DNA of 55,905 nucleotides from an uncultured Bacillota bacterium (GTDB lineage: Bacteria; Bacillota; Clostridia; Oscillospirales; Oscillospiraceae): the NCBI GenBank assembly GCA_947073765.1, contig CAMTMZ010000013.1, positions 1 through 55,905 of the forward strand, given 5' to 3'. Position numbers and translations under genes: made by a program. Below the pieces are notes generated by a model. The model searched no databases. It was given only the letters and a program-made list of their open reading frames with translations, and was not told where the DNA came from. Positions 6,692 through 15,341 of the stretch are shown piece after piece (positions within the stretch are counted from its first letter, which is position 1; every line of letters begins with the position of its first letter).

Positions 6692-7987
6692 TTGACCAAG
6701 TATCTGATTCACGGGGGAAATCCCCTTCATGGGACCATCCACATCAGCGGCGCGAAAAATGCCGCGGTGGCCATTATTCCGGCGGCTCTGCTGGTAGACG
6801 GAGTATGCCGCATTGAAAATGTTCCTCAGATCAGCGATGTAACTTTGATCCTTCAGATTTTGCGGGAGCTGGGTGCTGATGTGCGTACTGTCAACCGGAC
6901 GACTGTTGAGGTTGACTGTTCTCATATCCGCAACCGCCAGGTGCCCTATGAGCTGGCGCGAAAAATTCGTGCCAGCTACTATCTGGTGGGCGCCCTGCTC
7001 AGCCGGTTTGGCTGGGCGGAAGTCCCTCTGCCCGGCGGCTGTGATCTGGGGGGCCGGCCGGTGGACCAGCATATCAAGGGATTTGTGTCCATGGGGGCCG
7101 ATGTGGAGGTGCGCAATGGCCTGATCTACGCCCGGGTGCCCAATGGCGCCCGCCTGAGCGGAGGACAGGTATATCTGGATATCGTATCCGTGGGGGCGAC
7201 CATGAACATTATGCTGGCCGCCACCTTGGCCCAGGGCATGACTGTTATTGAAAATGCCGCCAAGGAGCCCCACATTGTAGACCTGGCCAACTTCCTCAAT
7301 TCTATGGGGGCTGATATCCGGGGCGCGGGCACTGATGTCATTAAGATTCACGGGGTGTCCCGCCTGCAGGGGGGAAGCTACTCCATCATTCCGGACCAGA
7401 TCGAGGCGGGTACCTATATGGCCGCCGTGGCCGCCGCCGGGGGAGATGTGCTCATCAAAAACGTCATCCCTAAGCACTTAGACTGCATTACCGCCAAACT
7501 GGTGGAGATGGGGGTGGATGTGGAGGAGCTGGATGACGCCGTCCGTCTGCGCCGGCAGAGCCGGCTGAGCCGGGTCAATGTAAAGACCATGCCCTACCCC
7601 GGGTTTCCCACCGATATGCAGCCTCAGATTGCCGCTGTGCTGTGCGTCGCCCAGGGCACCAGCGTTCTCACCGAGGGAGTTTGGGACAACCGCTACCGCT
7701 ACGCCGACGAGTTCCGCCGCATGGGGGCCCGCATCCAGGTGGACGGCAAGGTGGCTGTGATCGAGGGAGTGGATCACCTGACCGGAGCCCCAATCCACGC
7801 CTGTGACCTGCGGGCCGGGGCCGCCATGGTCATCGCCGGCCTGGCCGCCAAGGGGGTCACGGAGATCGACGGCATCCACCACATCGAGCGGGGTTACGAG
7901 ACCATTGTGGAGAAGCTAGCCAACTTGGGGGCTGACATACGGGTTATGTCCATTCCCGGTGAAGAGGAGCAGTCCCAGGTGGGCTGA
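6692..7987 (+). CDS. murA: UDP-GlcNAc 1-carboxyvinyltransferase (MurA)
   Basis: Catalyses the first committed step of peptidoglycan synthesis, transferring enolpyruvate from PEP to UDP-N-acetylglucosamine in the cytoplasm. At 431 residues it has the normal length. K22 in SGAKNAA and C117 in GGCDLGG match the catalytic Lys22 and the loop Cys that fosfomycin alkylates. The C-terminal HIERGYETIVEKLANLGADI block is also typical. The start is TTG at 6692; the ribosome-binding site upstream is weak (GAGGG), which may keep expression low. Firmicutes often carry two MurA paralogues, and which one this is cannot be told here. It leads a group with walJ and rlmH. Confidence 0.95.
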   Translation: MTKYLIHGGNPLHGTIHISGAKNAAVAIIPAALLVDGVCRIENVPQISDVTLILQILRELGADVRTVNRTTVEVDCSHIRNRQVPYELARKIRASYYLVGALLSRFGWAEVPLPGGCDLGGRPVDQHIKGFVSMGADVEVRNGLIYARVPNGARLSGGQVYLDIVSVGATMNIMLAATLAQGMTVIENAAKEPHIVDLANFLNSMGADIRGAGTDVIKIHGVSRLQGGSYSIIPDQIEAGTYMAAVAAAGGDVLIKNVIPKHLDCITAKLVEMGVDVEELDDAVRLRRQSRLSRVNVKTMPYPGFPTDMQPQIAAVLCVAQGTSVLTEGVWDNRYRYADEFRRMGARIQVDGKVAVIEGVDHLTGAPIHACDLRAGAAMVIAGLAAKGVTEIDGIHHIERGYETIVEKLANLGADIRVMSIPGEEEQSQVG

Positions 7988-8042
7988 CTGAGATAGACGG
8001 ACGGGCGGCTGAAAGGCCGCCCGCAGACGTACGCCGGTTTGT

Positions 8043-8075
8043 AACGGGGCGGCCTCCGTGCCACCCCGTTTTCGT
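8043..8075 (+). terminator. murA terminator
   Basis: AACGGGGCGGC (8043-8053) pairs with GCCACCCCGTT (8060-8070) with one mismatch and runs into TTTTCG. A second hairpin (GGGCGGC / GCCGCCC, 8006-8025) precedes it without a T run. Confidence 0.6.
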
Positions 8076-8136
8076 GTACGCTGACCGGTGGGGCGGCGGT
8101 TGCCGACTTCTAATTTTTGAATGAGGAGGCAGTTTT

Positions 8137-8943
8137 GTGCTGACCTTTACCACCCTTGCCAGCGGCTCCAGGGGAAATGCCGCGCTGGTATCCTGCGGAG
8201 ACACCTACATTTTGTTGGACGCCGGCATCACCGCCAAGCGTATCACCGCCGGTCTGGCATCCCTGGGGATGGCTCCGGAGAAGCTGACCGCCATCCTTAT
8301 CACGCACGAGCACAGTGACCATATAGCTGGACTTCAGGTGCTGACGAAAAGACTGCGAATTCCTATTTATGCCACCCCGCCTGTCTGCCGCCAGCTGTGT
8401 TACCGGGTGGCTGATCTGGATGAGCTGGTCCGTCCCCAGGAGGCGGGAAGCGGAGTGGGGATCGGGTCTGTGTGGGCGGAGTCCTTCTCCACGCCCCATG
8501 ATGCCGCAGGCAGCGTGGGCTGGTCCATTGCCGGGGAGGGGGGCCGCATGGTGCTGTGTACTGACCTGGGGCATATCACCCAACAAGTCCGCCAGGCGGT
8601 GGAGGGCTGTGATCTGCTGGTGTGCGAGGCGAACCACGATGAGGACTGGGTCAAATCAGGGCCCTACCCTTACTACTTAAAGCGGAGAATTCTTGGGGAC
8701 TACGGCCATTTGTCCAACGAGGCGGGAGCGGAGCTTGCAGCGTTTGCGGTGGAGACTGGGACAAGGTCCATCATTTTGGCCCATCTGTCCCAGCAGAACA
8801 ATACTCCCGTCCGGGCATATGAGGTGGCAGCCCGGCGGCTGCTGGCGATGGACTGCGACCTGGAGCGGGATGTCTCCCTGTCCGTGGCCCCCGCCGACTC
8901 CCTGGGCCGCGCCTGGCGTCCAAGGGAGGTGTCCGTATGCTGA
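8137..8943 (+). CDS. walJ: MBL-fold hydrolase, WalJ/YycJ family
   Basis: A 268-residue metallo-beta-lactamase-fold protein of the YycJ/WalJ family, whose Bacillus member sits in the walRK operon and has been linked to cell-division/wall control and DNA metabolism. The THEHSDH metal motif (about residues 54-60), the early GSRGNA block and later metal-ligand His/Asp positions (CTDLGH, CEANHD, YGHLSNEAGA) are intact. Translation starts at GTG 8137, with GAGGAGG 7 bases upstream. The stop overlaps the start of rlmH, an arrangement conserved in many Firmicutes (yycJ...rlmH). The walRK kinase and regulator genes themselves are not in this window. Confidence 0.88.
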   Translation: MLTFTTLASGSRGNAALVSCGDTYILLDAGITAKRITAGLASLGMAPEKLTAILITHEHSDHIAGLQVLTKRLRIPIYATPPVCRQLCYRVADLDELVRPQEAGSGVGIGSVWAESFSTPHDAAGSVGWSIAGEGGRMVLCTDLGHITQQVRQAVEGCDLLVCEANHDEDWVKSGPYPYYLKRRILGDYGHLSNEAGAELAAFAVETGTRSIILAHLSQQNNTPVRAYEVAARRLLAMDCDLERDVSLSVAPADSLGRAWRPREVSVC

Positions 8944-9419
8944 GCGTCTATCTCGTGTGTGTGGGCAAGCTGAAGGAAAAATTCTATAAGGATGCCTGTG
9001 CCGAATATGAGAAGCGGCTGTCCTCTTACTGCAAATTCACCCTGGTGGAGATTCCAGAGGTCAAGCTGTCCAAGGATCCCACCTTGGGGGAGATCACCAA
9101 CGCCCTGGCCAAAGAGGGGGAGGCTGTCCGAGCCAAGCTCCCCTCCAGCTCCCAGGTGGCCGCCCTGTGCGTAGAGGGACGGGCGCGCTCCAGCGAAGAA
9201 TTTGCTCAGCTATTTTCCGCAGCAGGGAATGGTCCGGACAGGCACCTGGTGTTTATCATCGGCGGCAGCTACGGCCTGCACCCCTCTGTCAAGGCGGAGG
9301 CCGATATCCAGCTGTCCATGTCTCCCATGACATTCCCCCACCACCTGGCCAGGGTTATGCTTTTGGAGCAGATATACCGTGCCTTTAAAATCAATGAGGG
9401 GTCCAGCTATCACAAATAA
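8937..9419 (+). CDS. rlmH: 23S rRNA pseudouridine-1915 N3-methyltransferase
   Basis: A 160-residue SPOUT methyltransferase that methylates pseudouridine 1915 in helix 69 of 23S rRNA on assembled 70S ribosomes, using SAM. The trefoil-knot SAM motif FIIGGSYGLHPSV and the C-terminal LEQIYRAFKIN...YHK signature are exact for RlmH. The ATG at 8937 overlaps the walJ stop by seven bases, so the two are translationally coupled. A GC-rich terminator starts at the stop codon itself. Confidence 0.96.
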   Translation: MLSVYLVCVGKLKEKFYKDACAEYEKRLSSYCKFTLVEIPEVKLSKDPTLGEITNALAKEGEAVRAKLPSSSQVAALCVEGRARSSEEFAQLFSAAGNGPDRHLVFIIGGSYGLHPSVKAEADIQLSMSPMTFPHHLARVMLLEQIYRAFKINEGSSYHK

Positions 9420-9456
9420 GCGCCTGACGCGGCCGCGTCAGGCGCTCCCTTATTTC
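9420..9456 (+). terminator. rlmH terminator
   Basis: GCGCCTGACGCG (9420-9431) and CGCGTCAGGCGC (9434-9445) form a perfect 12-bp palindromic stem, followed by TCCCTTATTTC. The stem includes the last base of the rlmH stop codon. Confidence 0.8.
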
Positions 9457-9480
9457 TTCAGTCTTTGGGGTGTGGCTGTG

Positions 9481-10359
9481 TTAAATTCCGGTCAGGTCAA
9501 AGGGTGGAGTATACTCCTCCCGGGCGGAGGTCCGCTCCTGAATGAAACCGGCCAGAGACAGATTTTTCATGTAGTCCTGGGCGGCACGTATCTCCCCTGG
9601 GCGCAGACGGCGTTCAATCTCCGGGCAGGCGGACAGGTTTCCCCAGGGTGTGTACTGGCTCATCAGGGAGAACAGCACCGTCCCCGGCTCAAATTCCCGG
9701 GCCGCCCAGTCCATCACCGCCTTGGCTTGACGCACTTGGCCGGGAAGGATTAAATGTCGTATAATTGTCCCGTTTAATAACAGCCCGTTGTGGTCAAACC
9801 GGCAGGGGCCGGTTTGGCGGACCATCTCACGGATCGCCTTTTGGGCAATTTCAGGGTAGTCAGGGGCGGCGGAATACCGCCGGGCGGTGTCCCCATCCAG
9901 ATATTTCAGGTCAGGCAGGTAGATATCCACCCTGCCCTCCATCTTTCGCAGGGTATCCACACTGTCATATCCCCCTGTATTGAATACAACTGGAACAGGG
10001 GGGCGCCAGTTCTCCAGCAGAGCGGCGATCACATGGGCATAATGGGTTGGGTTGACAAAATTCAGGTTGTGAGCTCCCTGAGCGATGAGCTCCTCACAAA
10101 TGGTCCTGAGCCGCTCCAGAGTGACGGCCTTCCCGAAGTTTTGGTGGCTGATTGCTTTATTCTGGCAGAAGACGCAGCCCAAAGAGCACCCGGAGAAGAA
10201 AATGGTCCCGGAGCCCCGGCTGCCAGAGATGGGGGGCTCCTCCCAATTGTGGAGGGCGGCCCGGGCCAGAACAGGAACGGCTGGCATCCGGCAGTATCCC
10301 GCCCCGGTCCGATCCGAGCGATCCGCCCCACAGTTTCGGGGACATATCCGGCAGATCAT
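9481..10359 (-). CDS. Radical SAM protein, PflA/PflX-like
   Basis: A 292-residue radical SAM enzyme of the group related to pyruvate formate-lyase activators (PflX-like, COG1313 type). The N-terminus carries extra cysteines (CRICPRNCGADR...GYC, residues 3-23) that may hold an accessory cluster. The SAM/4Fe-4S motif is GCSLGCVFCQN (CX3CX2C, about residues 58-68), followed by NLNFVNPTHY and a GTIIRHLILPG block. Its substrate is unknown and no glycyl-radical enzyme is adjacent. GGGGAGGA precedes ATG 10359, only 13 bases after the mutY stop, so it is co-transcribed with mutY. Confidence 0.85.
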   Translation of the reverse strand: MICRICPRNCGADRSDRTGAGYCRMPAVPVLARAALHNWEEPPISGSRGSGTIFFSGCSLGCVFCQNKAISHQNFGKAVTLERLRTICEELIAQGAHNLNFVNPTHYAHVIAALLENWRPPVPVVFNTGGYDSVDTLRKMEGRVDIYLPDLKYLDGDTARRYSAAPDYPEIAQKAIREMVRQTGPCRFDHNGLLLNGTIIRHLILPGQVRQAKAVMDWAAREFEPGTVLFSLMSQYTPWGNLSACPEIERRLRPGEIRAAQDYMKNLSLAGFIQERTSAREEYTPPFDLTGI

Positions 10360-10372
10360 GACGGTCCTCCCC

Positions 10373-11455
10373 TCAAAAGCGTCCCAGCCGGTCAGCGACC
10401 GCCTGAGAAAAGTGCTGGAAGGCGTTGGGAACGGCGTAGATATCCCGCAGCTCCCTCCGTCCGGCCCACACCCAGCCCTCGGGCAGAGCGGGGCCGCTCA
10501 CCTCTCCGGCCACAGCGGTCATGTGCCATTCAATGTGAGTGAAGATATGCTTCCCCATCCCGGCCTGTTCCATCGCCGGGATGTCCAGCCCCCAACGAGT
10601 GAGCCAGCCGTCTGTTCCGGACAGCTCGTTGGGGTACTCCCACAACCCGGCCAGCAGACCGCGGCTTGGACGGCGGCGCAGGGCTACCCTGTCCTCATAA
10701 AAAATCAGGAAGACAGTACGCTCCTCCACCCGCCGGGCCTTTTTTGACGCTTTGACGGGCAGCTCCCCGGTGCGGCCCTCCTGAAAAGCCCGGCAGAGGC
10801 GGCCGGCCGGACACTTTTCGCACAAGGGCGCACCGTTGGGCAGGCAGATGGTGGCCCCCAGCTCCATCATGGCCTGGTTAAAGTCCCCTGGAGCGTTCAG
10901 GGGGATGATTTCCGCCAAAATGTTGGTCACCTTTTTCTTCATGGCCGGGGAGGAGATATCGCCTCTGTCCCCGGTGACCCGGGCGATTACCCGCAGTACG
11001 TTGCCGTCCACCGCCGGAACGGGCAGACCAAAGGCGATGGAGGCGATCGCCCCGGCGGTGTAGTCCCCTACCCCAGCCAGGGCCCGAATATCTTTATAAG
11101 TGTTTGGGAATACCCCGCTGTGATGGTCCATGATTTGTTCTGCTGCTTTTTGCAGATTTCGAGCCCGGGTGTAGTAGCCCAGTCCCTGCCAAAGCTTCAT
11201 CAGCTGATCCTGGGGCAAAGCGGCCAGGGCGGCGGCGTCAGGGGCCGCCTCCAGAAAGCGGCAGTAGTAGTTCATCACCGCCGCCACTCTGGTCTGTTGG
11301 AGCATGATTTCCGATATCCAGACATGGTAAGGGGTGGGATCGCTCCGCCAGGGCAGAACGCGGGCATTTTCCCGGTACCAGACCAGCAATGGAATGGGCA
11401 GCTGCCGCAGTTCATCCAAAATAAAGCTCCTCTCTGTGGATATTTCTCCCATCAT
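10373..11455 (-). CDS. mutY: A/G-specific adenine DNA glycosylase
   Basis: Removes adenine mispaired with 8-oxoguanine during base excision repair. The catalytic Glu lies in WISEIMLQQTRV, the helix-hairpin-helix is LAGVGDYTAGAIASIAFG, and the catalytic Asp is in VPAVDGNVLRV. Cluster cysteines follow (CLPNGAPLCEKCPAGRLC), with seven residues between the first two rather than the usual six. The C-terminal NUDIX-like 8-oxoG recognition domain (about residues 225-355) contains GLLAGLWEYPNE. ATG 11455 has no clear ribosome-binding site. A TTG at 11417-11419 preceded by AGGAG would give a protein starting at LDELRQ, closer to normal MutY N-termini, and may be the true start. Confidence 0.93.
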   Translation of the reverse strand: MMGEISTERSFILDELRQLPIPLLVWYRENARVLPWRSDPTPYHVWISEIMLQQTRVAAVMNYYCRFLEAAPDAAALAALPQDQLMKLWQGLGYYTRARNLQKAAEQIMDHHSGVFPNTYKDIRALAGVGDYTAGAIASIAFGLPVPAVDGNVLRVIARVTGDRGDISSPAMKKKVTNILAEIIPLNAPGDFNQAMMELGATICLPNGAPLCEKCPAGRLCRAFQEGRTGELPVKASKKARRVEERTVFLIFYEDRVALRRRPSRGLLAGLWEYPNELSGTDGWLTRWGLDIPAMEQAGMGKHIFTHIEWHMTAVAGEVSGPALPEGWVWAGRRELRDIYAVPNAFQHFSQAVADRLGRF

Positions 11456-11761
11456 ACAACTTTTTCAGAGGAATTTCAAGTGATTGATAAATGCGCAAAA
11501 GAATAACTGAATACTAATATGATATATAATGGATTTGGGGATGGTATTTCTCCGGCGGGAGTGATAAAGTCATAAACAGAGCAAAGGTTAAAAATTGAAT
11601 GAAGTGTCGGTTGCCGCTCTTGCTGGCGGATTCTTACAGTTTTCAGCCTTTGACTCCATCATTCCTTTTTCATCCATCCTTCCAGATCACCACGCAGGGG
11701 CGCCCCATTGGGGCGCCCCTGCGTGGTTTTTCCATAAGTATGCAGCGGAGTTCTTATATTC
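11456..11761. other. 306-bp gap with a 17-bp perfect hairpin
   Basis: No convincing gene is seen here. The gap is relatively AT-rich at the mutY end, which must hold the mutY promoter on the minus strand. A TATAAT occurs on the plus strand at 11525-11530, without a matching -35. The only strong structure is the hairpin at 11690-11731. Confidence 0.5.
11690..11731 (+). terminator. Perfect 17-bp hairpin with T run, no clear gene upstream
   Basis: Bases 11690-11706 pair perfectly with 11710-11726 around an ATT loop, followed on the plus strand by TTTTT. On the minus strand it lies 35 bases after the C_GCAxxG_C_C stop but has no T run after it there. It may act as a 3' end for the minus operon, or end an unrecognised plus-strand transcript. 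Confidence 0.6.
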
Positions 11762-12130
11762 TTACTCTAACGCGGCAACTACGTCAAATACCAGGCCGTC
11801 GCAGTGCGTCTTTCGGGGGATGCCCTGGTCGTGGGCGGCCTTCAGCAGCTCGGCACAGGTTATGTCCCCATGATCCTCCTGGAATTTGCGCAGAAAGGCG
11901 GCAATCTCCTCCTTGGGGTAGTTTTTCATCCCCAGCACCATCAACGCTCCGGTAAGGGTGCCGCAGACCGAGCCGCACTGCATCCCGGCGCCGAAGCCCT
12001 CTCCCAAGGAGCAGGCCTGCTCCTCCGTGAGGCCGATGTCCTGGGCAAAGGCGGCCAGAACAGACTGGCAGCAGTTAAAGTGCCTGTCGGTGCGGGCCCG
12101 GAGCTCCCGGGCCTTTTCCAGATGTGTCAT
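11762..12130 (-). CDS. C_GCAxxG_C_C family (redox-active) protein
   Basis: A 122-residue protein of the C_GCAxxG_C_C family, named for its cysteine pattern and usually annotated as a putative redox-active protein in anaerobes. Visible features are NCCQSVLAAF near residues 19-28, the G-GAGMQCGSVCGTLTGALMVLG core (about 46-68), and two later cysteines (ITCAELL and THCDGLVF). The family's partner and reaction are not established. GAGAGGAG precedes ATG 12130. The gene follows recG by 18 bases, so it is probably co-transcribed with it, although a functional link is not obvious. Confidence 0.88.
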   Translation of the reverse strand: MTHLEKARELRARTDRHFNCCQSVLAAFAQDIGLTEEQACSLGEGFGAGMQCGSVCGTLTGALMVLGMKNYPKEEIAAFLRKFQEDHGDITCAELLKAAHDQGIPRKTHCDGLVFDVVAALE

Positions 12131-12148
12131 AATGCATTCTCCTCTCGT

Positions 12149-14239
12149 TTAGTTAAAAATATCCGGTGTATCGGAAAACAGCTGACATACCCGCTCCCAC
12201 ACGGGGCGGTTCTCCGGCCGGACCAGCTGGGGATCCTCCTCCAGCAGGGCCCGGGCGGCTTGCTGGGCCTGGGTGAGCAGGCGCATATCCCCGGCCAGGT
12301 CGGCCAGCTTCATTTGAGGCAGACCATGCTGCCGGTTGCCGAAAAAGTCCCCCGGTCCTCTGGCTTTCAGATCCTCCTCGGAGATTTTAAAGCCGTCGGT
12401 GGTGGAAGCCAGGGTGTGCAGCCGTTCCATGGCCTCCAGGCTGCGGGTGGAGGTAATGAGCACACAGTGGGACTGGTGCTGCCCCCGGCCCACTCGGCCC
12501 CGGAGCTGGTGGAGCTGGCTGAGGCCAAAGCGGTCGGCATTTTCAACAATAATGAGGGACGCGTTGGGCACGTCTACCCCCACCTCAACTACGGTGGTGG
12601 CCACGAGCACCTGGGTTTCTCCGCTGGAAAAGGCGCTCATCGCCGCCTCTTTCTCTCTGGGTCTCATCTTGCCGTGGAGTATCCCCAGCCGCAGGTCGGG
12701 GAAGATCTCCTTTTGCAGCGTCTCCGCGTAGGTTTTGACCGCCTTCAGATTCAAAGCGGGGGACTCCTCACCGGGGAGGGCGGCGTCTGGATTATCCTCC
12801 ACAGCGGGGCAGATAATATAGGCCTGCCGACCCTCCGCCACCTGCCTGCGGACGAAATTGTACATCCGCTGCCGCTTGTCCTCCCGGACCACGTAGGTGG
12901 CGATAGGGGTGCGGCCGGGTGGGAGCTGGTCGATCACGGACACATCCAGATCCCCATAGATAATAAGGGCCAGAGTGCGTGGGATAGGGGTAGCGGACAT
13001 GACCAACACATGAGGGGAGACGTTCTGCCCGCTTTTGGCGGCCAGGGCGGCCCGCTGGGCCACACCGAAGCGATGCTGCTCATCGGCCACAATGAGCGCC
13101 AGAGCGTGAAAGGTCACTCCTTCAGAGATCAGGGCGTGGGTACCCACCACAAAGTCGATGTCCCCCGCGGCCAGGGCGGCCCGGACCTTCTGTTTCTCCG
13201 CTGTCCGCATAGAGCCGGTGAGCAGCCCCACCCGCACCCCGGCAGGGGCCAGCAGCTGAGACAGTGACCGGAAGTGCTGCTCCGCCAGCACCTCTGTGGG
13301 GGCCATCAGAGCAGATTGAAAGCCACCCTTGGCACACAGCCAGCCGGCGTAGGCGGCCACAGCGGTCTTGCCCGAGCCCACATCACCCTGGACAAGCCGG
13401 TTCATAATCCGGCCCGATGTCATGTCGGCGGCCGTTTCGTCCATCACCCGGCTCTGGGCGGCTGTAGGGGTAAACGGAAGAAGGGCGAGAAACTCCTCCT
13501 TGGCTTGAAGGGGGAACGTGATCCCTCCGCCCAGCTTCTCCCGCCGCTGCTTTAAAAGGCACAGCCCGGCCGCCAGATAAAACAGCTCCTCAAAGGCCAG
13601 CCTCCGCCGGGCCAGCTCAAGGGCCTGTTCATCCGCTGGAAAATGGATGTTTTTTACGGCAAACTCCGCTGCCGCCAGATGGTGGTTCTGCCGGATATGC
13701 TGGGGAAGTGTCTCCGGCAGCTCATGGGCGCAAGGGAGGACCTGCCGGGCCAGGGCGGCCAGCAAGTGGTTGGAGATCCCCGCCGTCAGCCGGTAGACAG
13801 GCATGATGCACCCGGTAAAGGTCTGCTTCTCTGCCCGTTCAAAGATGGGGTTGACCATGGTCCGGCGCCGGCCCTGAACCTCCACGGCGCCGTAGAAGAT
13901 ATACTCCTCCCCGGCCCGGATGGCCCGTTCCACATAGCTTTGGTTAAAAAAAGTCAGGTGGAGGGCCCCGGTGTGGTCTGCCACCTTCACCTGCACCAGT
14001 TCCAGCCCCTTGCGAATGCGGGAGAGACGGGGGTGCTCCGCAGCCATAGCGGTGATACAAACCCGGCCCTCTGTGGGGGCTTGGGCGATGTTATAGATCC
14101 TCCTGCGGTCCTCGTAGTCCCGGGGATACCAGGCCAGCAGATCGCCCGCGGCGGTCAGGCCCAGCTTTTCCAGCTTTTTAGCCCGGACCTCCCCCACGCC
14201 GGGGAGCTGGGTGAGCGGGGTGCTCCGGGAAATTTCCAT
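12149..14239 (-). CDS. recG: ATP-dependent DNA helicase RecG
   Basis: A 696-residue double-strand branch-migration helicase acting on stalled forks and Holliday junctions. The N-terminal wedge/OB region (about 1-235) starts with a helix-hairpin-helix-like LPGVGEVRAKKLEKLG. Walker A is GDVGSGKT, the DExH box is DEQHRFGV, and MSATPIPRTLAL is helicase motif III. The C-terminal helicase half includes VVEVGVDVPNAS and QLHQLRGRVGRG, and the GPGDFFGNRQHG block is characteristic of RecG. AAAGGAG lies upstream of ATG 14239. A long plus-strand open frame antisense to it is an artefact of codon use. Confidence 0.96.
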   Translation of the reverse strand: MEISRSTPLTQLPGVGEVRAKKLEKLGLTAAGDLLAWYPRDYEDRRRIYNIAQAPTEGRVCITAMAAEHPRLSRIRKGLELVQVKVADHTGALHLTFFNQSYVERAIRAGEEYIFYGAVEVQGRRRTMVNPIFERAEKQTFTGCIMPVYRLTAGISNHLLAALARQVLPCAHELPETLPQHIRQNHHLAAAEFAVKNIHFPADEQALELARRRLAFEELFYLAAGLCLLKQRREKLGGGITFPLQAKEEFLALLPFTPTAAQSRVMDETAADMTSGRIMNRLVQGDVGSGKTAVAAYAGWLCAKGGFQSALMAPTEVLAEQHFRSLSQLLAPAGVRVGLLTGSMRTAEKQKVRAALAAGDIDFVVGTHALISEGVTFHALALIVADEQHRFGVAQRAALAAKSGQNVSPHVLVMSATPIPRTLALIIYGDLDVSVIDQLPPGRTPIATYVVREDKRQRMYNFVRRQVAEGRQAYIICPAVEDNPDAALPGEESPALNLKAVKTYAETLQKEIFPDLRLGILHGKMRPREKEAAMSAFSSGETQVLVATTVVEVGVDVPNASLIIVENADRFGLSQLHQLRGRVGRGQHQSHCVLITSTRSLEAMERLHTLASTTDGFKISEEDLKARGPGDFFGNRQHGLPQMKLADLAGDMRLLTQAQQAARALLEEDPQLVRPENRPVWERVCQLFSDTPDIFN

Positions 14240-14314
14240 GGGGGCGGTCTCCTTTCAGAAAAGGTTTCTCTATTTTACCACAGCCTGGCTGGGGAGTAAA
14301 GGCGAACAATGCAC

Positions 14315-14343
14315 TTGCGGAAGAGAGGAGAAGCGGATATAAT
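14315..14343 (+). promoter_or_regulatory. Promoter of 2-hydroxyacid dehydrogenase gene
   Basis: TTGCGG (14315-14320), 17 bp, TATAAT (14338-14343), 31 bases before the start codon. Confidence 0.65.
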
Positions 14344-14374
14344 AGGGGGACCATGTAAAAAAGGAGAAACGCCC

Positions 14375-15307
14375 ATGTCCGAATATATTTTAAACCTCCT
14401 GCCCCTGAAGGACGGGGAGGAGGAAGAATTTCAGGCCATCGCCCCTGGGGCGGTCCACGTCCGGGCCCGGAGCGGCACGGTCACCCCGGAACAGCTGGCC
14501 CAGGCAACGGTCATCTTCGGCTGGCCCAGGCCGGAGGCGATGAAGGAGGCCGTCAGCCTGAAGTGGTTCCAGACCATGTGGGCAGGTACCGATGAATACG
14601 CTGGAATGCTTCCCGAGGGGGTGCTGTTTACCTCCTCCAGTGGCTCCAACAGCCGCAGTGTGGCCGAGCACATGCTCACCGGGCTGCTGGCCGTCTGCCG
14701 CCGCCTGCCCGCCTACCTGAACAGCCAGCGGGCCCATATCTGGAAGGACGAGGGGCCTATGAAAACCATCCTGGGCGGCACCGTCCTGGTAGTGGGGGCG
14801 GGGCACGTGGGCTCCGACTTTGCCAGGCTGTGCCAAGGCCTGGGGGCCAGGACCGTCGGGCTGAAGCGAACCGTCACCGGGGCGGTGGAGGGCTTTGATC
14901 AGGTGTGCCCCTTGGATGAGCTGGAGGCGCTGCTGCCTCAGGCCGACGTGGTGGCCCTGGCCCTGCCCCACTCCCCCCAGACGGCAGGACTGATGGACGC
15001 AAGGCGCATTTCCATGATGAAGGACGACGCCATTCTCATCAGTGCCGGCCGGGGGAGTGTGCTGGACCAGGAGGCGCTGGTGGAGGCCATGCGGGGCGGC
15101 AAGCTGTGGGGCGCCGCTTTGGATGTCACCGATCCTGAGCCTCTTCCCCCGGACAGCCCCCTGTGGGACGTGCCCAACCTGCTCCTCACCCCCCACGTGG
15201 CCGGAGGGATGCGCCTGGAGATCACCCGCCGCCGGTGCGTGGAGATGGCCCAGGAAAATCTGCGCCGCTACCTGGCCGGGGAGACGCTGGTCAATCTTAT
15301 CCGTTAA
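14375..15307 (+). CDS. D-isomer-specific 2-hydroxyacid dehydrogenase
   Basis: A 310-residue NAD(P)-dependent oxidoreductase that interconverts a 2-hydroxyacid and its 2-keto acid; the substrate is not predictable here. The nucleotide-binding motif is VVGAGHVGSDFA (about residues 138-149). The catalytic Arg is in SAGRGSVLD, the Glu in DVTDPEPLP and the His in TPHVAGG, so the triad is complete. ATG 14375 is chosen from AAAGGAG 8 bases upstream and a -10 box at 14338; the frame extends further but would start within the promoter. It is a single-gene unit closed by a hairpin. Confidence 0.9.
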   Translation: MSEYILNLLPLKDGEEEEFQAIAPGAVHVRARSGTVTPEQLAQATVIFGWPRPEAMKEAVSLKWFQTMWAGTDEYAGMLPEGVLFTSSSGSNSRSVAEHMLTGLLAVCRRLPAYLNSQRAHIWKDEGPMKTILGGTVLVVGAGHVGSDFARLCQGLGARTVGLKRTVTGAVEGFDQVCPLDELEALLPQADVVALALPHSPQTAGLMDARRISMMKDDAILISAGRGSVLDQEALVEAMRGGKLWGAALDVTDPEPLPPDSPLWDVPNLLLTPHVAGGMRLEITRRRCVEMAQENLRRYLAGETLVNLIR

Positions 15308-15308
15308 T

Positions 15309-15339
15309 CAAAGCCCTCCGGCACAGCCGGAGGGCTTTG
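15309..15339. terminator. Convergent hairpin terminator
   Basis: A perfect 14-bp stem (15309-15322 with 15326-15339) with an ACA loop lies between two converging genes. The stem itself ends in TTTG on either strand and no further T run follows. It may serve both directions. Confidence 0.65.
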
Positions 15340-15341
15340 AC

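Noticed and set aside
11690-11726. Perfect palindrome as an insertion-sequence end or attachment site
   Set aside because: No partner repeat, transposase fragment or target duplication is seen; a following T run favours a terminator.
11804-13267. Long plus-strand open frame opposite recG
   Set aside because: It is antisense to a complete RecG with all motifs, its translation is low-complexity His/Gly/Leu-rich, and no ribosome-binding site is seen. It is an effect of GC-rich codon use.
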